Below the pieces are notes generated by a model. The model saw nothing but the letters and a program-made list of their open reading frames with translations. It made no database searches and had not been told where the DNA came from. Shown here piece after piece: positions 34,167-45,709 of a DNA stretch of 64,000 nt. Position 1 is the first letter of the stretch, and every line of letters begins with the position of its first letter. This DNA comes from Phoronis australis. Lineage: Eukaryota > Phoronida > Phoronidae. The DNA lies in assembly GCA_002633005.1 (NCBI GenBank), contig NMRA01000717.1:96856-160855 (forward strand). The letters are read 5' to 3'. Position numbers and translations under genes: made by a program.

Positions 34167-37100
34167 TCACCTCTGTGTAGCAGACGATATCATGTGCTTC
34201 AACTCATCAAAGTTGTTGTCTTGTAAGCTTTTGCGTATCGCTTCAAAGAATCCAAAGTAGTGATGGAAGTTGTGTCTGGAAATACAAAGTTAAAGTGAAT
34301 GATAAAAGTATGTTAATTTTGATACATCCAGTTGAGAAAACAGATGAAATTTGAATCTAACAATGGAAATAAGTCTCACTAAAGTTACCAACGTTGTGTT
34401 CGTCTCTATTAGCCATAATAATAACAACATCAATAGCCAAGCTGCAGTCCGTGAGAGACGAATACAACATCGCTAACTTTATCAAGTTGTATTTCCAGTA
34501 TTAGATTCAAATTTCATCTGTGTTAGACTGAATGAGAATGTCCTGGCTACAGATAACTAGACAGCACACTCAGAACCTCCACACTAGACAGCACACTCAG
34601 AACCTCCACACGAGACAGCACACTCAGGACCTCCACACTAGACAGCACACTCAGAACCTCCACACTAGACAGCACACTCGGAACCTCCACACTAGACAGC
34701 ACACTCAGAACCTCCACACTTGTCAATAGTTCCCTCCATGCACGCAACCAGCTAAAATATGTGGAGACTCGAATTTCTTAGAACGTGGACCTTTTACTAA
34801 GATTCACAGGGTATGTTCAGAGCTATGAATTGTGTATTTGCCAAGTTTCAGCAATTCCTGCCTCTTTAGTGGACCTTTTTTGCCCAATTCACCAAATGGG
34901 GGGGCTCGTTCAAGCTCCCCCGAGTCACCCTAGCTGCGCGCATGCTCTTAATTTCACATTAAAATGAGCAGTACACAAGTTACTACATTTCATAAAGCCC
35001 CAAGCACAACTCAAGCAATACATCGGCCAGTAGTTCCATTAAGCTGCACACAAAACATCAGTCTGCCAGTCAGTAAATTCCTTGAAGATGTACTTTCATT
35101 ACAAGTAGTAAGGTCTGCCAGCCAGTACATTCCTTAAAGTTGTACTTGCATTATGACTAGTACAGTCTGCCAGCTAGTAAAAGTCTTACTTACAACATGA
35201 GTAGTACACCAGCCAGTAGTTCTGACGTTTTCACCAAGTGATGCAGGTACGCCCTCGTGTGGTGGGTGCAAGTAAAACACGAACAGCTGGGCATTATGGG
35301 TGAGAAATCATCACAATACCTGAATGAAGGTGAATAGAGATTGGTGATGGGGACCATTTAAATCACAAACTTTGAACACTTTCCTTGTTTCGCACGAATT
35401 ACATTCACAAACAACTTTGCACTGCAGTAAAACAATCAAAATCCCAGATGTTATGTTATAAGAGCTATACCTGTCATCAGTGAAATCGATTTCGTAAGAT
35501 CGATCTTTGTGAGTCGCCTCAACTTCACTCTTCTTGTTAATTGCATAGTTGAACACCAGGGCGGCGTTCCTCTCAGTCACAACATATGNATAGCCAAGCT
35601 GCAGTCCGTGAGAGATGAATACAACGTCGCTAACTTTATTAAGTTTTATTTCCAGTATTAGATTCAAATTTCATCTGTGTTAGAGTGAATGAGAATGTCC
35701 TGGCTACAGATAACTAGACAGCACACTCTGAACCTCCACACTTGAACACAAATGGGAAGTCATCATCACCATTATTAAGTAGAGTGAATTGTCATCAAAC
35801 TGGGACAAAATAATGGCTCAAACTGATCAATTTTGATATTCCACAGACACCCCTAGCATTTAACCAGAATGCTCAATTACTGTTGCCAGTAAAACATTCC
35901 TAACATCTCACCTAGAACACAGGGGGCAGCACACGTCATCTTATTATTGCCCAAGTGAAACTGCCACTAAAGAGTGAGGCCTTCTTACACCAACCACAGA
36001 AAATACAAGAACTCCGAAAATAGTTCACATAAATCCATACTGACATGACCAGTACTTTAGTCAATAGTTCCCTCCATGCACGCAACCAGCTAAAATATGT
36101 GGATACTCGAATTTCTTAGAATGTGGACCTTTTACTAAGATTCACAGGGTATGTTCAGAGCTATGAATTGTGTATTTGCAAAGTTTCAGTAATTCCTGCC
36201 TCTTTAGTGGACCTTTTTTTGCCCAATTCACCAAATGGGGGGGCTCGTTCAAGCCCCCCCGAGTCACCCTAGCTGCGCGCATGCTCTTAATTTCATATTA
36301 AAATGAGCAGTACACAAGCTACTACATTTCATAAAGCCCCAAGCACAACTCAAGCAATACATCGGCCAGTAGTTCCATTAAGCTGCACATAAAACATCAG
36401 TCTGCCAGTCAGTAAATTCCTTGAAGTTGTACTTTCATTACAAGTAGTAAGGTCTGCCAGCCAGTACATTCCTTAAAGTTGTACTTGCATCATGACTAGT
36501 AGTCTGCCAGCTAGTAAAAGTCTTACTTACAACATGAGTAGTACACCAGCCAGTAGTTCTGACGTTTTCACCAAGTGATGCAGGTACGCCCTCGTGTGGT
36601 GGGTGCAAGTAAAACACGAACAGCTGGGCATTATGGGTGAGAAATCATCACAATACCTGAATGAAGGTGAATAGAGATTGGTGATGGGGGATCATTTAAA
36701 TCACAAACTTTGAACATTCCTTGTTTCGCACGAATTACATTCACAAACAACTTTGCACTGCAGTAAAACAAATCAAAATCCCAGATGTTATGTTATAAGA
36801 GCGATACCTGTCATCAGTGAAATCGATTTCGTAAGATCGATCTTTGTGAGTGGCCTCAACTTCACTCTTCTTGTTAATTGCATAGTTGAACACCAGGGCG
36901 GCGTTCCTCTCAGTCACAACATATGGATAGCTGGAGTCAAAGATGTCTACACCACACTCGACTCCTTCCAACACTGACAGTGGTGTCCATACATGGCACA
37001 TCAGGCGTGGCCTCTCAGGGGGTAAACACTCCTGCAGTGCAAGGTCAGACTACTTTATATTAGACAGAACCCTTATGAGGCCAGTTGTACAGGCTTTTCA

Positions 37101-40100
37101 CCAGATGGTCTCTAATGGAAGATTAGGACAATTCTTTGTTGTGTGCAAAGCATGCCTGAGTGCACAGGGCATGCCGAAGTGTGCAGGGCATGGCGAAGTG
37201 TGCAGAGCGCCACGGAATCCCCAAGGCGCCATGGTAGTGTGCAGGGTGCAACAGAATGTGCGGGGAATGACGATGAAATGTATTCCAGCAAAGGATAAGA
37301 GGCCTCAAAAGAGAAATAAAGACACAGCGCTAAGTTTAAAGGGAACTTGTCTCTGCTTAGCTGCCAGTGTTGTATTCTGGACAAGAGTGCTTTGGGGTTT
37401 AAAAATATTACCACACTTTGCTAGTCCCATATCGGCCACCACCTCAAGCCAAGTGCAATGCGTACATGTACCGTTTTCATTCAAAGTTACAACTATAGGG
37501 TAAGTTTGGGTTTGTTGTCTTATTGACAACAAAAATTAAGTCTTATCACGCTGCAAATTATTACGTCACAGTTTTGTCAGCTTAGGTGGTTCAATTCTTG
37601 ATCATATTAACAACTAAATACAGCAGTTTAAGTAACTGTCTGTGATGTTCCACAGATATCTCTTACCCACATCTTTTTCAGTATGTGCTTGACAGAAGAC
37701 ATGTCAAATGTCTCTGTGTCCGGCCCATTATGGTGAAACCCATCCACTACAAAACCTGCAAGGATCATTGACAGTACAGCGCATTGTCACTACAGCACAT
37801 TGTCACTATAGCTTATTGTCACTACAGCACATTGTCACTTTAACACCTATTTGTAGATAATGCAGCGAAATGGTGAAGTAAGTGACTAGACAGTAACAGG
37901 TTGGTTGGTTTCAGAAGCTTTAATGTAGTAATCACAAGTTTAGCAAAAATAACCTCAACTGAATTGAAAGGGCTGTCTTCAAGGTACCATTAATACTTAT
38001 AGATTGTTTCAATACTTATCAGAGCAGAGGTAACTGAGATAAAGCTTTGCATAATACAAAACATTTGTGTAAGGATTGAAATTAGTCTAAAATCCTTCAA
38101 CTTAGAGCAACAAAGCATAGTTTTTAACCTTGTAGTAAATATCCATTGTTTCCAAACAGTTACAATATACACACAGCCTTAATAGCAACATTATATTTCC
38201 AAAGATATTATGTTTGACGAGACATTTAACTTCTGTCATATTGTATCCTAGACTGAAGCGCCCCCTGTGAACAATGTCCAAGGCATGTGCATGACCCGAG
38301 GTAGTGCTGACCCTACCTGCCACAGGACGTTGTGCTGTTTCACAAGCAGATCTACAACGTTCCTGCACGTCAAAGCCACCAACTAGAACACCAAACATGG
38401 CCGACTGCAGCAGAGACTGGAAACAAAATGGTGACTTTTGACCCTAGCTTATAACAAGGCAGTGATGGCCTTTAAAGTGCCTGTCTTATAGAAATCATAC
38501 AGTGATACACAGACTGTAGCCTGTAAATGCCCGTGTACCCCTACCAGATGGGAATTCGGCCAACACCCCCCCCCCCCCNNNNNNNNNNNNNNNNNNNNNN
38601 NNNNNNNNNNNNNNNACCCCCCCCCCCCCCCAATTCACCAAGATAATGTTTATCAATCTCAGCACCTACATTCTGGATATACAGCGATCACTTATGCAAC
38701 ATGACCCAAGATTTTAGTAAGGTTGGACACCAAACCTTCAGTCAGACTTCCATTGGACTAGATCAAACTCGACCAAGCTAAGGTGATGTTGAACCATGCC
38801 ACAGTAAAATCATTCACCAATCTTGTTCCACCATTTGGTCTCAGAAAGCAACAAGAAGTTGACACAGTGATAAGTGATGGATGTCGATGTGCCTGACTCC
38901 GCAAAAATATCTACAGTACACACAGAGTTTGACTAGTAATAAATTTTAACTAATCATTCAAGACACACGATGCACTTTTCTAACCTTTGACCCTTTCTGG
39001 AACTCCAAACATTCGTCCAAGAATGTCAGCGTCTTATCGACCAATCGGCGCAACTTTTTCTTGGCCGTGGTTTCATTGGCATCACCATCAGCGAGTGCAT
39101 GGAACCAGTCTGGCTGACATGACTCTATCATTTCCATGTAATCCTTGGACAGCAACTAAAATAAGCGCTGGCCAGGTGAACTACTGTACTATANCAACAT
39201 GACCCAAGATTTTAGGATTTTAGTACGGTTGGACACCAAACCTTCAGTCAGACTTCCATTGGACTAGATCAAACTCGACCAAGCTAAGGTGATGTTGAAC
39301 CATGCCACAGTAAAATCAATCACTAATCTTGTTCCACCGTTTCGTCTCAGAAAGCAACAAGAAGTTGACACAGTGATAAGTGATGGATGTCGATGTGCCC
39401 GACCCCGCAAAAACATCTACAGTACACACAGAGTTTGACTAGTAATAAATTTTAACTAATCATTCAAGACACACAATGCACTTTTCTAACCTTTGACCCT
39501 TTCTGGAACTCCAAACATTCGTCCAAGAATGTCAGCGTCTTATCGACCAATCGGCGCAACTTTTTCTTGGCCGTGGTTTCATTGGCATCACCATCAGCGA
39601 GTGCATGGAACCAGTCTGGCTGACATGACTCTATCATTTCCATGTAATCCTTGGACAGCAACTAAAATAAGCGCTGGCCAGGTGAACTACTGTACTATAC
39701 TATAAACACACAAACATTACTTACAAGAGAGGACTGCATTCTATCTAACAAGAACAGGGATTTGGTAGAGTGAAAATTCAAGCTTCAAACTGCATGATAC
39801 AGCACATGTACAGACCATTGATTAGTCGCAAACTAAACCAGACCATGGGTAGATAACAATCAGTCAATGATTGAACAAAGCATTACCTGTGTCCAGCAGG
39901 CAAATGGAATGTCAAGCATCTGAATGTATACCAAATTTAAGTGTACTCAACCGGGTTGTGGCAGACAGTATGACTAGACGACTGGAACACAAACACACAC
40001 ATCAACCTAGTGGCCCATCCAATGACAAACTTAAACACTGAGAAACAAATCATCATAACGTAAACCCCGCATATTATTATACTGCTCAAGGCATGAAAAA

Positions 40101-41961
40101 ACAAAACATTAATATGTTGATACATTACTGCAATTTTGCCTCCTTTCCCCCACACGGCAACATTCTTCTTCCCATTGTATCCAGGTGGCAGCACTATAGC
40201 AGGATCATGTAGGGAGGCATACACGAGATGGCTCTGTAGGGCTGTGAAATGACCTAGACCTTTGTTGTATTGGCCGAGTTGATTCTTGTGCTCTAATCTA
40301 AAATGGAAATATCATTTATTAAAACTCATTGCTATTTCTATTGCAAAGTAAGAAGAAAGTTAAACTTTCACGGTAACGTGGAATTCTAGAAAGGTTCACA
40401 AAGAGACTACATGGGGCAAAAAATCATGCAGACAATGAAGTCATTTTATACGAGTAAGTGATAAAAATACAGAAGATGAAATACCAAACATTCCATTAAA
40501 TTCAACACAGCACTGGTCATTGCTCAAAATCAAATAGGAACCTGAAACGTCATGTAAACATGTGATTTGAGACGCTGTGTACTGCCGTCACATTCCTTCT
40601 AGACAGAATATGACATTACCTCTTCAAGCAAGCACTTTTATTATACTTACAACAAATTGAGAGGAAGGTGGGCACAAGAAGGCAATGAGCTAATGTGTGA
40701 CAACATGTCCTGTGTCAAATAGGGGGCGCTACCTGCAACAAAAAATAAAAGAAATATGGCATGGGAAGACAATGAGCTCTTGAGTGACAACGTGTCCATC
40801 ATCAAATAGGGGACGCTGTTTCAAACAAAAACTAGCAAATGATGGTGAGTTAGATGTTCATAGGCTGGACCATACATGTATATCTTTTGGGTCCTACCCG
40901 GTCTCTTTTTCAGATTCCCGCCCTTCATTGTCCTGTGGTAACCAGGTGAGACACCTATTGGCCATCAGATGTTTTATCCTTAGGGTGGAGCTTAGTTGTC
41001 CACCCCTAAGACAAAACATCTGGCTTCAAAAATGTGGTGTGAGCCACAAATTCATCTGTGCAGAATGCCCAGCATCATATTGGGGAAACTCAGTAATTTA
41101 GATAGAGTGAAGGAACACGGGCGAAAAAATCTTGGTACTCTCACAGTAGTGGTAGACCACTGTGTGTCAACCCTTCACAATATTACCCCAAATGATGTGA
41201 CTATCCTGGCCAAGGACATATTCTGGAGCCGCATAATATGCGCGTCTGTCAAGACCAGGAGGGGGAAACCCTACCTTAATATGGATCGGAGGTATGACCT
41301 GTCTCTCATCTATAATTTCATAGCTTCATGTCACCACCAGTAGGTGTCTCACCTGGCTACCACGTGACGGGAGGGCGGGAAAGTTCGACACTAAAGAAGG
41401 GCTCGGGTAAGACCTGAAAGCTAATGCAATCCAAAGCTTGACCAGACTCCAAACAGGAGTCACATCATGAAATTCATTCCACCAAAAACTAGTGATATTA
41501 AATAGTGATATCAAATAGTGATATTAAACAGTGATATTAAACAGTGATATTAAACAGTGATATTAAACAGTGATATTAAACAGTGATATTAAACAGTGAT
41601 ATTAAACAGTGATATTAAATAGTGATATTAAATAGTGATATTAAATAGTGATATTAAATAGTGATATCAAAACAAGCAGATGGAAGTGTGAGCAGCAGAC
41701 TATTCACAATCTGAGAGCAGGCAGAAGCTATAACAACAATACATTTGCAATTAACTTAACATTCAGGCATGCATCAAGTTTAGACCAGATGTGACAAAAA
41801 CACAATAACCAAGTTGACCTGGACATAACCACACCTCACCTTTCTTGGTATACACCATACACATGGGTGTAGTGAATACCTTGTCACCTTGGAGACCTGC
41901 TTCAGTAATAACACCCAATCTACAGCCGCCATTACGCACTTTAGTGATTGAGAATTTCATG
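34167..41961 (-). CDS. QTRT2: Queuine tRNA-ribosyltransferase accessory subunit 2
   Basis: Nine coding exons read down the - strand: 41840-41960 (ATG at 41960), 40651-40732, 40129-40297, 39491-39661, 38317-38416, 37667-37755, 36808-37031, 36531-36656 and 34167-34275. All borders are AG/GT and phases agree. The 396-residue product is near the usual ~415. It follows QTRT2 throughout: [56 protein letters not shown]. The zinc site is intact (C331, C333, C336, H362; C-x-C-x2-C-x25-H). QTRT2 pairs with catalytic QTRT1 to put queuine into the tRNA wobble position. Exons 39491-39661, 36531-36656 and most of 36808-37031 have second copies (38985-39155, 35194-35319, 35471-35588) made by assembly duplication. 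A splice acceptor one base before the ATG implies a non-coding first exon upstream. Confidence 0.95.
34556..34725. repeat. 27-bp minisatellite, six to seven copies
   Basis: Unit ACTAGACAGCACACTCAGAA plus CCTCCAC. In the second haplotype-like copy (near 35716) only one unit is present, so the array is length-polymorphic. Confidence 0.94.
34752..34968. mobile_element. Dispersed element C, copy 2 (allelic twin at 36092-36310)
   Basis: Blocks TCGAATTTCTTAGAA, GTGGACCTTTT and AATGGGGGGGCTCG in the order seen at 24.3 kb, ending AGCTGCGCGCATG, the inverse of the CATGCGCGCA left end at 24.29 kb. The twin at 36.1 kb is from the assembly duplication. Confidence 0.6.
37143..37270. repeat. Short degenerate ~19-bp tandem repeat
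   Basis: GTGCAGGGCATGCCGAA-like units repeat about six times with changes. In QTRT2 intron 6, on the opposite strand frame it is open but not coding. Confidence 0.7.
37776..37845. repeat. 18-bp tandem repeat, four copies
   Basis: ATTGTCACTACAGCACAT-type units. Just upstream of the QTRT2 exon at 37667-37755. Confidence 0.85.
38579..38615. other. Assembly gap (37 N) inside a poly-C run
   Basis: Runs of C flank the N stretch on both sides. It is within a QTRT2 intron. Confidence 0.97.
38697..39698. repeat. Direct duplication around a single N (38697-39193 and 39195-39698), probable haplotype artefact
   Basis: Both copies contain the same 171-nt QTRT2 exon with identical coding sense. The second copy has a 7-base insertion (ATTTTAG) near 39215 and a few substitutions. 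Confidence 0.9.
40767..40822 (-). pseudogene. Decayed second copy of QTRT2 exon 2
   Basis: This segment matches 40677-40735 (GACAATGAGCT, GTGACAACGTGTCC, CAAATAGGGGACGCTG), which holds QTRT2 exon 2. The copy has several amino-acid changes and lacks the clean acceptor context. It is about 88 bp upstream in transcript terms. It could be a dead tandem duplicate or, less likely, an alternative exon. Confidence 0.6.
40893..41426 (+). mobile_element. Remnant of a GIY-YIG endonuclease retroelement between inverted repeats
   Basis: Arms of about 70 bp (40893-40961 and 41340-41426) share CCAGGTGAGACACCTA and CCCGCCCT in inverse order. Between them, frame +1 gives [19 protein letters not shown] and a shifted frame continues [16 protein letters not shown] and [16 protein letters not shown]. 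The last block is the common tail of Penelope-like or related EN domains (KP-x-LN-x-D-x-GY-x-L-x-x-IY). A frameshift breaks the frame near 41098, so it is dead. Confidence 0.6.
41486..41672. repeat. 13-bp tandem repeat AGTGATATTAAAC, about 14 copies
   Basis: The unit alternates AAAC and AAAT endings. It begins some 60 bp after the GIY-YIG remnant, in QTRT2 intron 1. Confidence 0.96.
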
Positions 41962-42381
41962 CTGAAATGCAAAAAAAATTTGCTTGCAGATATTAATAGC
42001 AGAAGACATTTGCACCAGAATATATTTATAATACTAGAAGGCATTTATAGCACAGACATTTAAAAATACCAGATGACATTAAGAGATATTTATAGCAAGA
42101 CATTTACTACAAAGTTTGCTTCAAGCACGAGCTGGAGGAGTTACATGTTGAATTAGTGAGAGTTCTCTACTGTACATGTAATCAAGAAGTGTTGTGAGAG
42201 AACAACAGAGTTTGATTGAACTGAAAAGTGATCCCTCAGTTCTCTAAGCAGTGTTGTGTCTTTCTTGTTCAAGGTGCGAGTCACACAAGACCTCTCTTAA
42301 TACTGGCTCAATTGTGGTGAGAAGGAAAGCAGTTTCAATGCCAGCCAGCTAATTGCATGAAGACTACCGTCAAAATGTATC

Positions 42382-42920
42382 ATTACGTTGCTCCCAACTT
42401 GTTCGATTGCATAGACCAACAACAAGTTGGGAAGATGACCTTGTAGCCAATATCTTACACAAGTGATTAACCCCATTCTGGCATTTATGGTTGGAGGGCC
42501 AGCTCTCTTTTGTTCAATAATTGCTCTAATCTCCAATAAGATCATATCTAGCCTGACTGGGCCGAGGTGTTAAAAATAAAAGTTACGTTATAACATATTT
42601 GAACATTAACCAGTAGCATTTCTGAAATCCTCGTCAAAGGGTGATCATGTTTAGTTTTTGAATCACCTAAATCGCCCAACTACAACCGGAGGTAAGACAA
42701 TTTATTCTTCCCGAACGTACCAAAATCGCTCTGGGTTTGACTGTGTTCACAAGTGGTCTGTAATATGCCTGGTAGATAATTGGCCAGTCTGTTGTCATAC
42801 CAGACAAAAGACTGTGCTTGGCAGTTAACAAAGAAGCTAAATGTTATCACACACTCACAACCCTCTACCTCTGGTAAAGTCAGTGAACGGAAAAACGCCG
42901 TCATGTGGCTTTGCCACGCC
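42382..42920 (+). mobile_element. Dispersed repeat D, copy 2
   Basis: Same orientation as the copy at 31.1-31.65 kb and alike throughout, with small indels. It is upstream of the QTRT2 coding start. Confidence 0.85.
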
Positions 42921-43089
42921 AAGACTAGCAGTTTCAATGGGTAAAACATAGAAGTGCTAGTAAAAAGTCAACGCAGCAATCAAGTAATTTTGGGGAATAC
43001 CTCAAAACCAGCAAAGCCAACAGCGCAGAGTGTACCTTGAGACCGTTCACAATTTCAATGGACTTTCAGTTGCTAGTAAAGGCAATAAT

Positions 43090-43422
43090 CAGTGGCGGAT
43101 TTGGGGGAGGGGCAAGAGAGCCATGTCCCCTCCAATTTCTCCCTAATTCCATTAGGTAGTTCGGGGGTGCGAATGTCTGAGGGCAAAATCATGGTTAATA
43201 TTCACTTATGGCTCCCCTAACTCAAAATCCTGGGCCCTTCCCTCATAGTCATATTGCCGGTGTAATGTAGGATTATGGGTTTTCTCCACTGAATCACGCC
43301 TCACGGGCATCAAACTGGTTCTCAAAATACAGGCACGATGTATCCGACTATTGCCAGTAAACGCAATGATTTTGAACTTATGACTGTCACGCAGATACCA
43401 CGCTCGACACTGGCCGCCACTA
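43090..43422. mobile_element. Possible hAT-like short element
   Basis: Starts CAGTGGCGGATTTGGGGG, a common terminus of hAT-type MITEs, and GGCCGCCACTAG at the right could be its inverse. No target duplication confirmed. Confidence 0.3.
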
Positions 43423-43906
43423 GCAAAGCCACGGAACTGAACGTCGTGGTTGATGGACAATAAAGTGCCGGGTGGAGTGGATTTTCTCCAAGCCACCGTG
43501 GCGTCCTCCGTCTCCCTTTCTCGCTCTCTTTCTCTTTCTCTCTCAAGCTACATTTGTGTTTCACTAAGAGATCGGGTTCATTTTTTTGCATTAGAACATC
43601 AGCTAAAGAAGTTATTTTCTTGCAATACCTCCAAAAAGAGTTACAATTCAACACGAGCTTTGTGCCAGGAAGGAGAAAATTTCATTCGAACATGTTCATG
43701 TGAGGACGAGGATAGTAATTCTATTTTCTTCCGTAAAGAGCAGTAGGGAACCTCCTTTTGCTCAATGTCTTGTGTAACTGCTGGCTCTTCAACGTGGCAC
43801 AAATATAGGAACCTGACTGGTAAATATATAAAATACAACTAGATATATTATTTCTCACTCATTTATGAATAAAGATAGCATGTTCTTACAATCTTTATAC
43901 GCGAAA

Positions 43907-44124
43907 ACTCACCCATTGATTTTATGCAAGTAACGATCCTAAAGGAAGTGACGTCAGTTTTCAAAATACATTTGCATATTTTGTCGTTGCTCGCCATTTT
44001 TGTGTCTTCTACGGGATTCTGACAGCTTCCCCAATCGTTATTAATCGTCAGCATCCTACATTTACGAGTATTTATTAGGACAGTACATTGTTCTTAAGTA
44101 ATCACCCATTGGAACGGACCGAGG
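43907..44124. promoter_or_regulatory. Candidate bidirectional promoter, QTRT2 (-) and PRRC2 (+)
   Basis: On the - strand a GTGAGT donor ends a possible first exon at 43913. On the + strand GAG/GTAAGT ends another at 44123. Between them are a CRE palindrome TGACGTCA (43949-43956), an octamer ATTTGCAT (43970-43977) and a YY1-type AAAATGGCGAGC on the - strand (about 43989-44000). Head-to-head housekeeping genes often share such a promoter. Start sites are not visible, and TGACGTCA is frequent in this window. Confidence 0.5.
44040..44123 (+). other. PRRC2: Putative 5' non-coding exon of PRRC2
   Basis: Ends GACCGAG/GTAAGT. The next acceptor is CTCTTTAG at 47685, 60 bases before the PRRC2 start codon, which implies an upstream non-coding exon. 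The 5' edge is a guess. Confidence 0.35.
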
Positions 44125-44599
44125 TAAGTCACCAAATGTGAAAATGCGTTTGAATTTTTTTATGCTTTTAACTACGCAATCGGCTTCCTTTTTCTTCTGA
44201 ATATCTAATGACCTTATTGACCCATAATTTCATACTCAGTGTGTTCCTTTGTGCTACCCCAATCGACGCCTACTGTTAGATGAGCGAAGGAAGGTGTGGA
44301 TCATCTTTGCCTCAAGTCAAATGCAAGTAATTAAATAACTGAGTGAGTGGCGATGTCTCAATGGCAGGGGGTCTTATGAATTGATTCGCAGTTCTCGTTG
44401 GACGAGTTTAACTTGCGAAAAACTTAACAACAGCGAAATAACTTTTATTTAAGGTTTCTCTTCTGATGAGGAATTTTGCTGCCTATCGTTGGCCATTCTG
44501 TAACACACATCCACTGAACGGGTCCGTTATTCAATGACAATGACACCTTGGTTCTTAAAATAGGATCCGCTGCTGGGACTGCGATGTGTTCTCCACTCA

Positions 44600-45361
44600 T
44601 GCCAGTTCAGGCAACACGTAGTCCTAGCCCCTCGGTTGGCCACCCGCGGCATTGAGGGCGATGTTATTACTTAATGCCAGTTTAGGCAATTCCATCGCCA
44701 TGGATGCCGCAGGCATACAGGGGCGATAGTACATCTTCACAAAAATGCACATGAAGTTATAAACAATTCATATCATAATGATTCAGTCTAGATAAATTGA
44801 ACAAATTGGTGAAAGTCTGTCGAGGTTTGCTCTAGTTTCTCTTCCCGGTTGCCATTTTGAAGAAGTTGCATGAAATCACGCATGTTGACAAATAAAAAGC
44901 CCAAGGGCACAGATCTTACAAATTTCACCTGTTACCTTCTCGTGCTATTTTGCAAGTGTCACGTGCTAGTGTTCCGCGTTTCGCTCAATTTTGCGCTAGC
45001 CTTTGCCTAACTCACGTGACTCAGTTGACATACTTTGTGGTTATCGCGCATGGTGAAAAAGTTGACGACAACCAAAAAAGTGGAATTGGAATTCTTCGCC
45101 AAAGTCAATTTAATTCTCACAACTACGCTTCATCAAAGATATGTATAGAAGTAGAAAAGACCAATGATGAAATTAAGCGTTTTTTTAAATGATAGTTTTA
45201 AGTGTGGAATGTATTTTTTGACAAGGTGAAAACTCAAAATCGGTGGCCGTTTTGGTCTTTCTCCTGTTTAAAATACATGTAACGAAATGCGCACAGAAAG
45301 CGAATGTAAGTATTGTAGCCCCTAAATGGCCAACCGAGGGGCTACGTGTTGCCTAATGCCA
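44600..45361. mobile_element. DNA transposon with ~35-bp terminal inverted repeats
   Basis: Left end (44600-44642) and right end (45326-45361) share AGGCAACACGTAG and CCCCTCGGTTGGCCA in inverse order. It is 762 bp long. A frame at 44950-45192 has no transposase motif I recognise. Non-autonomous element in PRRC2 intron 1. Confidence 0.7.
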
Positions 45362-45565
45362 GTTACCCTGATTTCCAGTACCAGTCAATCACTGGACAAC
45401 TGGATATCACCTGGGCTCAGTTGCATAAAGTTATACGCCATTTAGCAAGATGTCGCATTATCACGTGTCACGTTCTTATTGTTGAGCAATGCACCTGACG
45501 TCATGCAACAATCAAACTTGTCTTTCCAACTCGAACAATTACTAACGTTATCATACATTTTCTTT

Positions 45566-45705
45566 GAGCAATCCCTTGTACAGTTCCCAATGTCAGTAAA
45601 ACCAGTTTTAACACTGCAGCAGGTGGGTATGACGTCATATCCCCCGACGTGCCCTCAGTGAAAGTGGCGAGTTAGCGATTTTGGGAACTGAACAAGGGAC
45701 TGCTC
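45566..45705. mobile_element. Hairpin element with 24-bp arms
   Basis: The arms GAGCAATCCCTTGTACAGTT (45566) and its inverse at 45682-45705 match at 22 of 24 positions around a 92-base loop. The loop holds TGACGTCA at 45630. Confidence 0.7.
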
Positions 45706-45709
45706 AAAC

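Larger units (their letters stand above)
34434..36925. repeat. Direct duplication around a single N (34434-35588 and 35590-36925), probable haplotype artefact
   Basis: Both copies carry the penultimate QTRT2 exon; the left copy cuts the previous exon at the N (35589). Copy 2 has one unit of the 27-bp minisatellite and about 340 bp of extra sequence; copy 1 has six to seven units instead. Single-base differences are frequent. Confidence 0.88.

Noticed and set aside
35311-35470. CECNSC zinc-like motif on the - strand next to a QTRT2 exon
   Set aside because: It comes from reading through the intron. The true C-x-C-x2-C is in the exon at 35194-35319 / 36531-36656, which also fits the phase.
37112-37503. 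Open frames on both strands near 37.1-37.5 kb
   Set aside because: They overlap a short tandem repeat in a QTRT2 intron and match no family.
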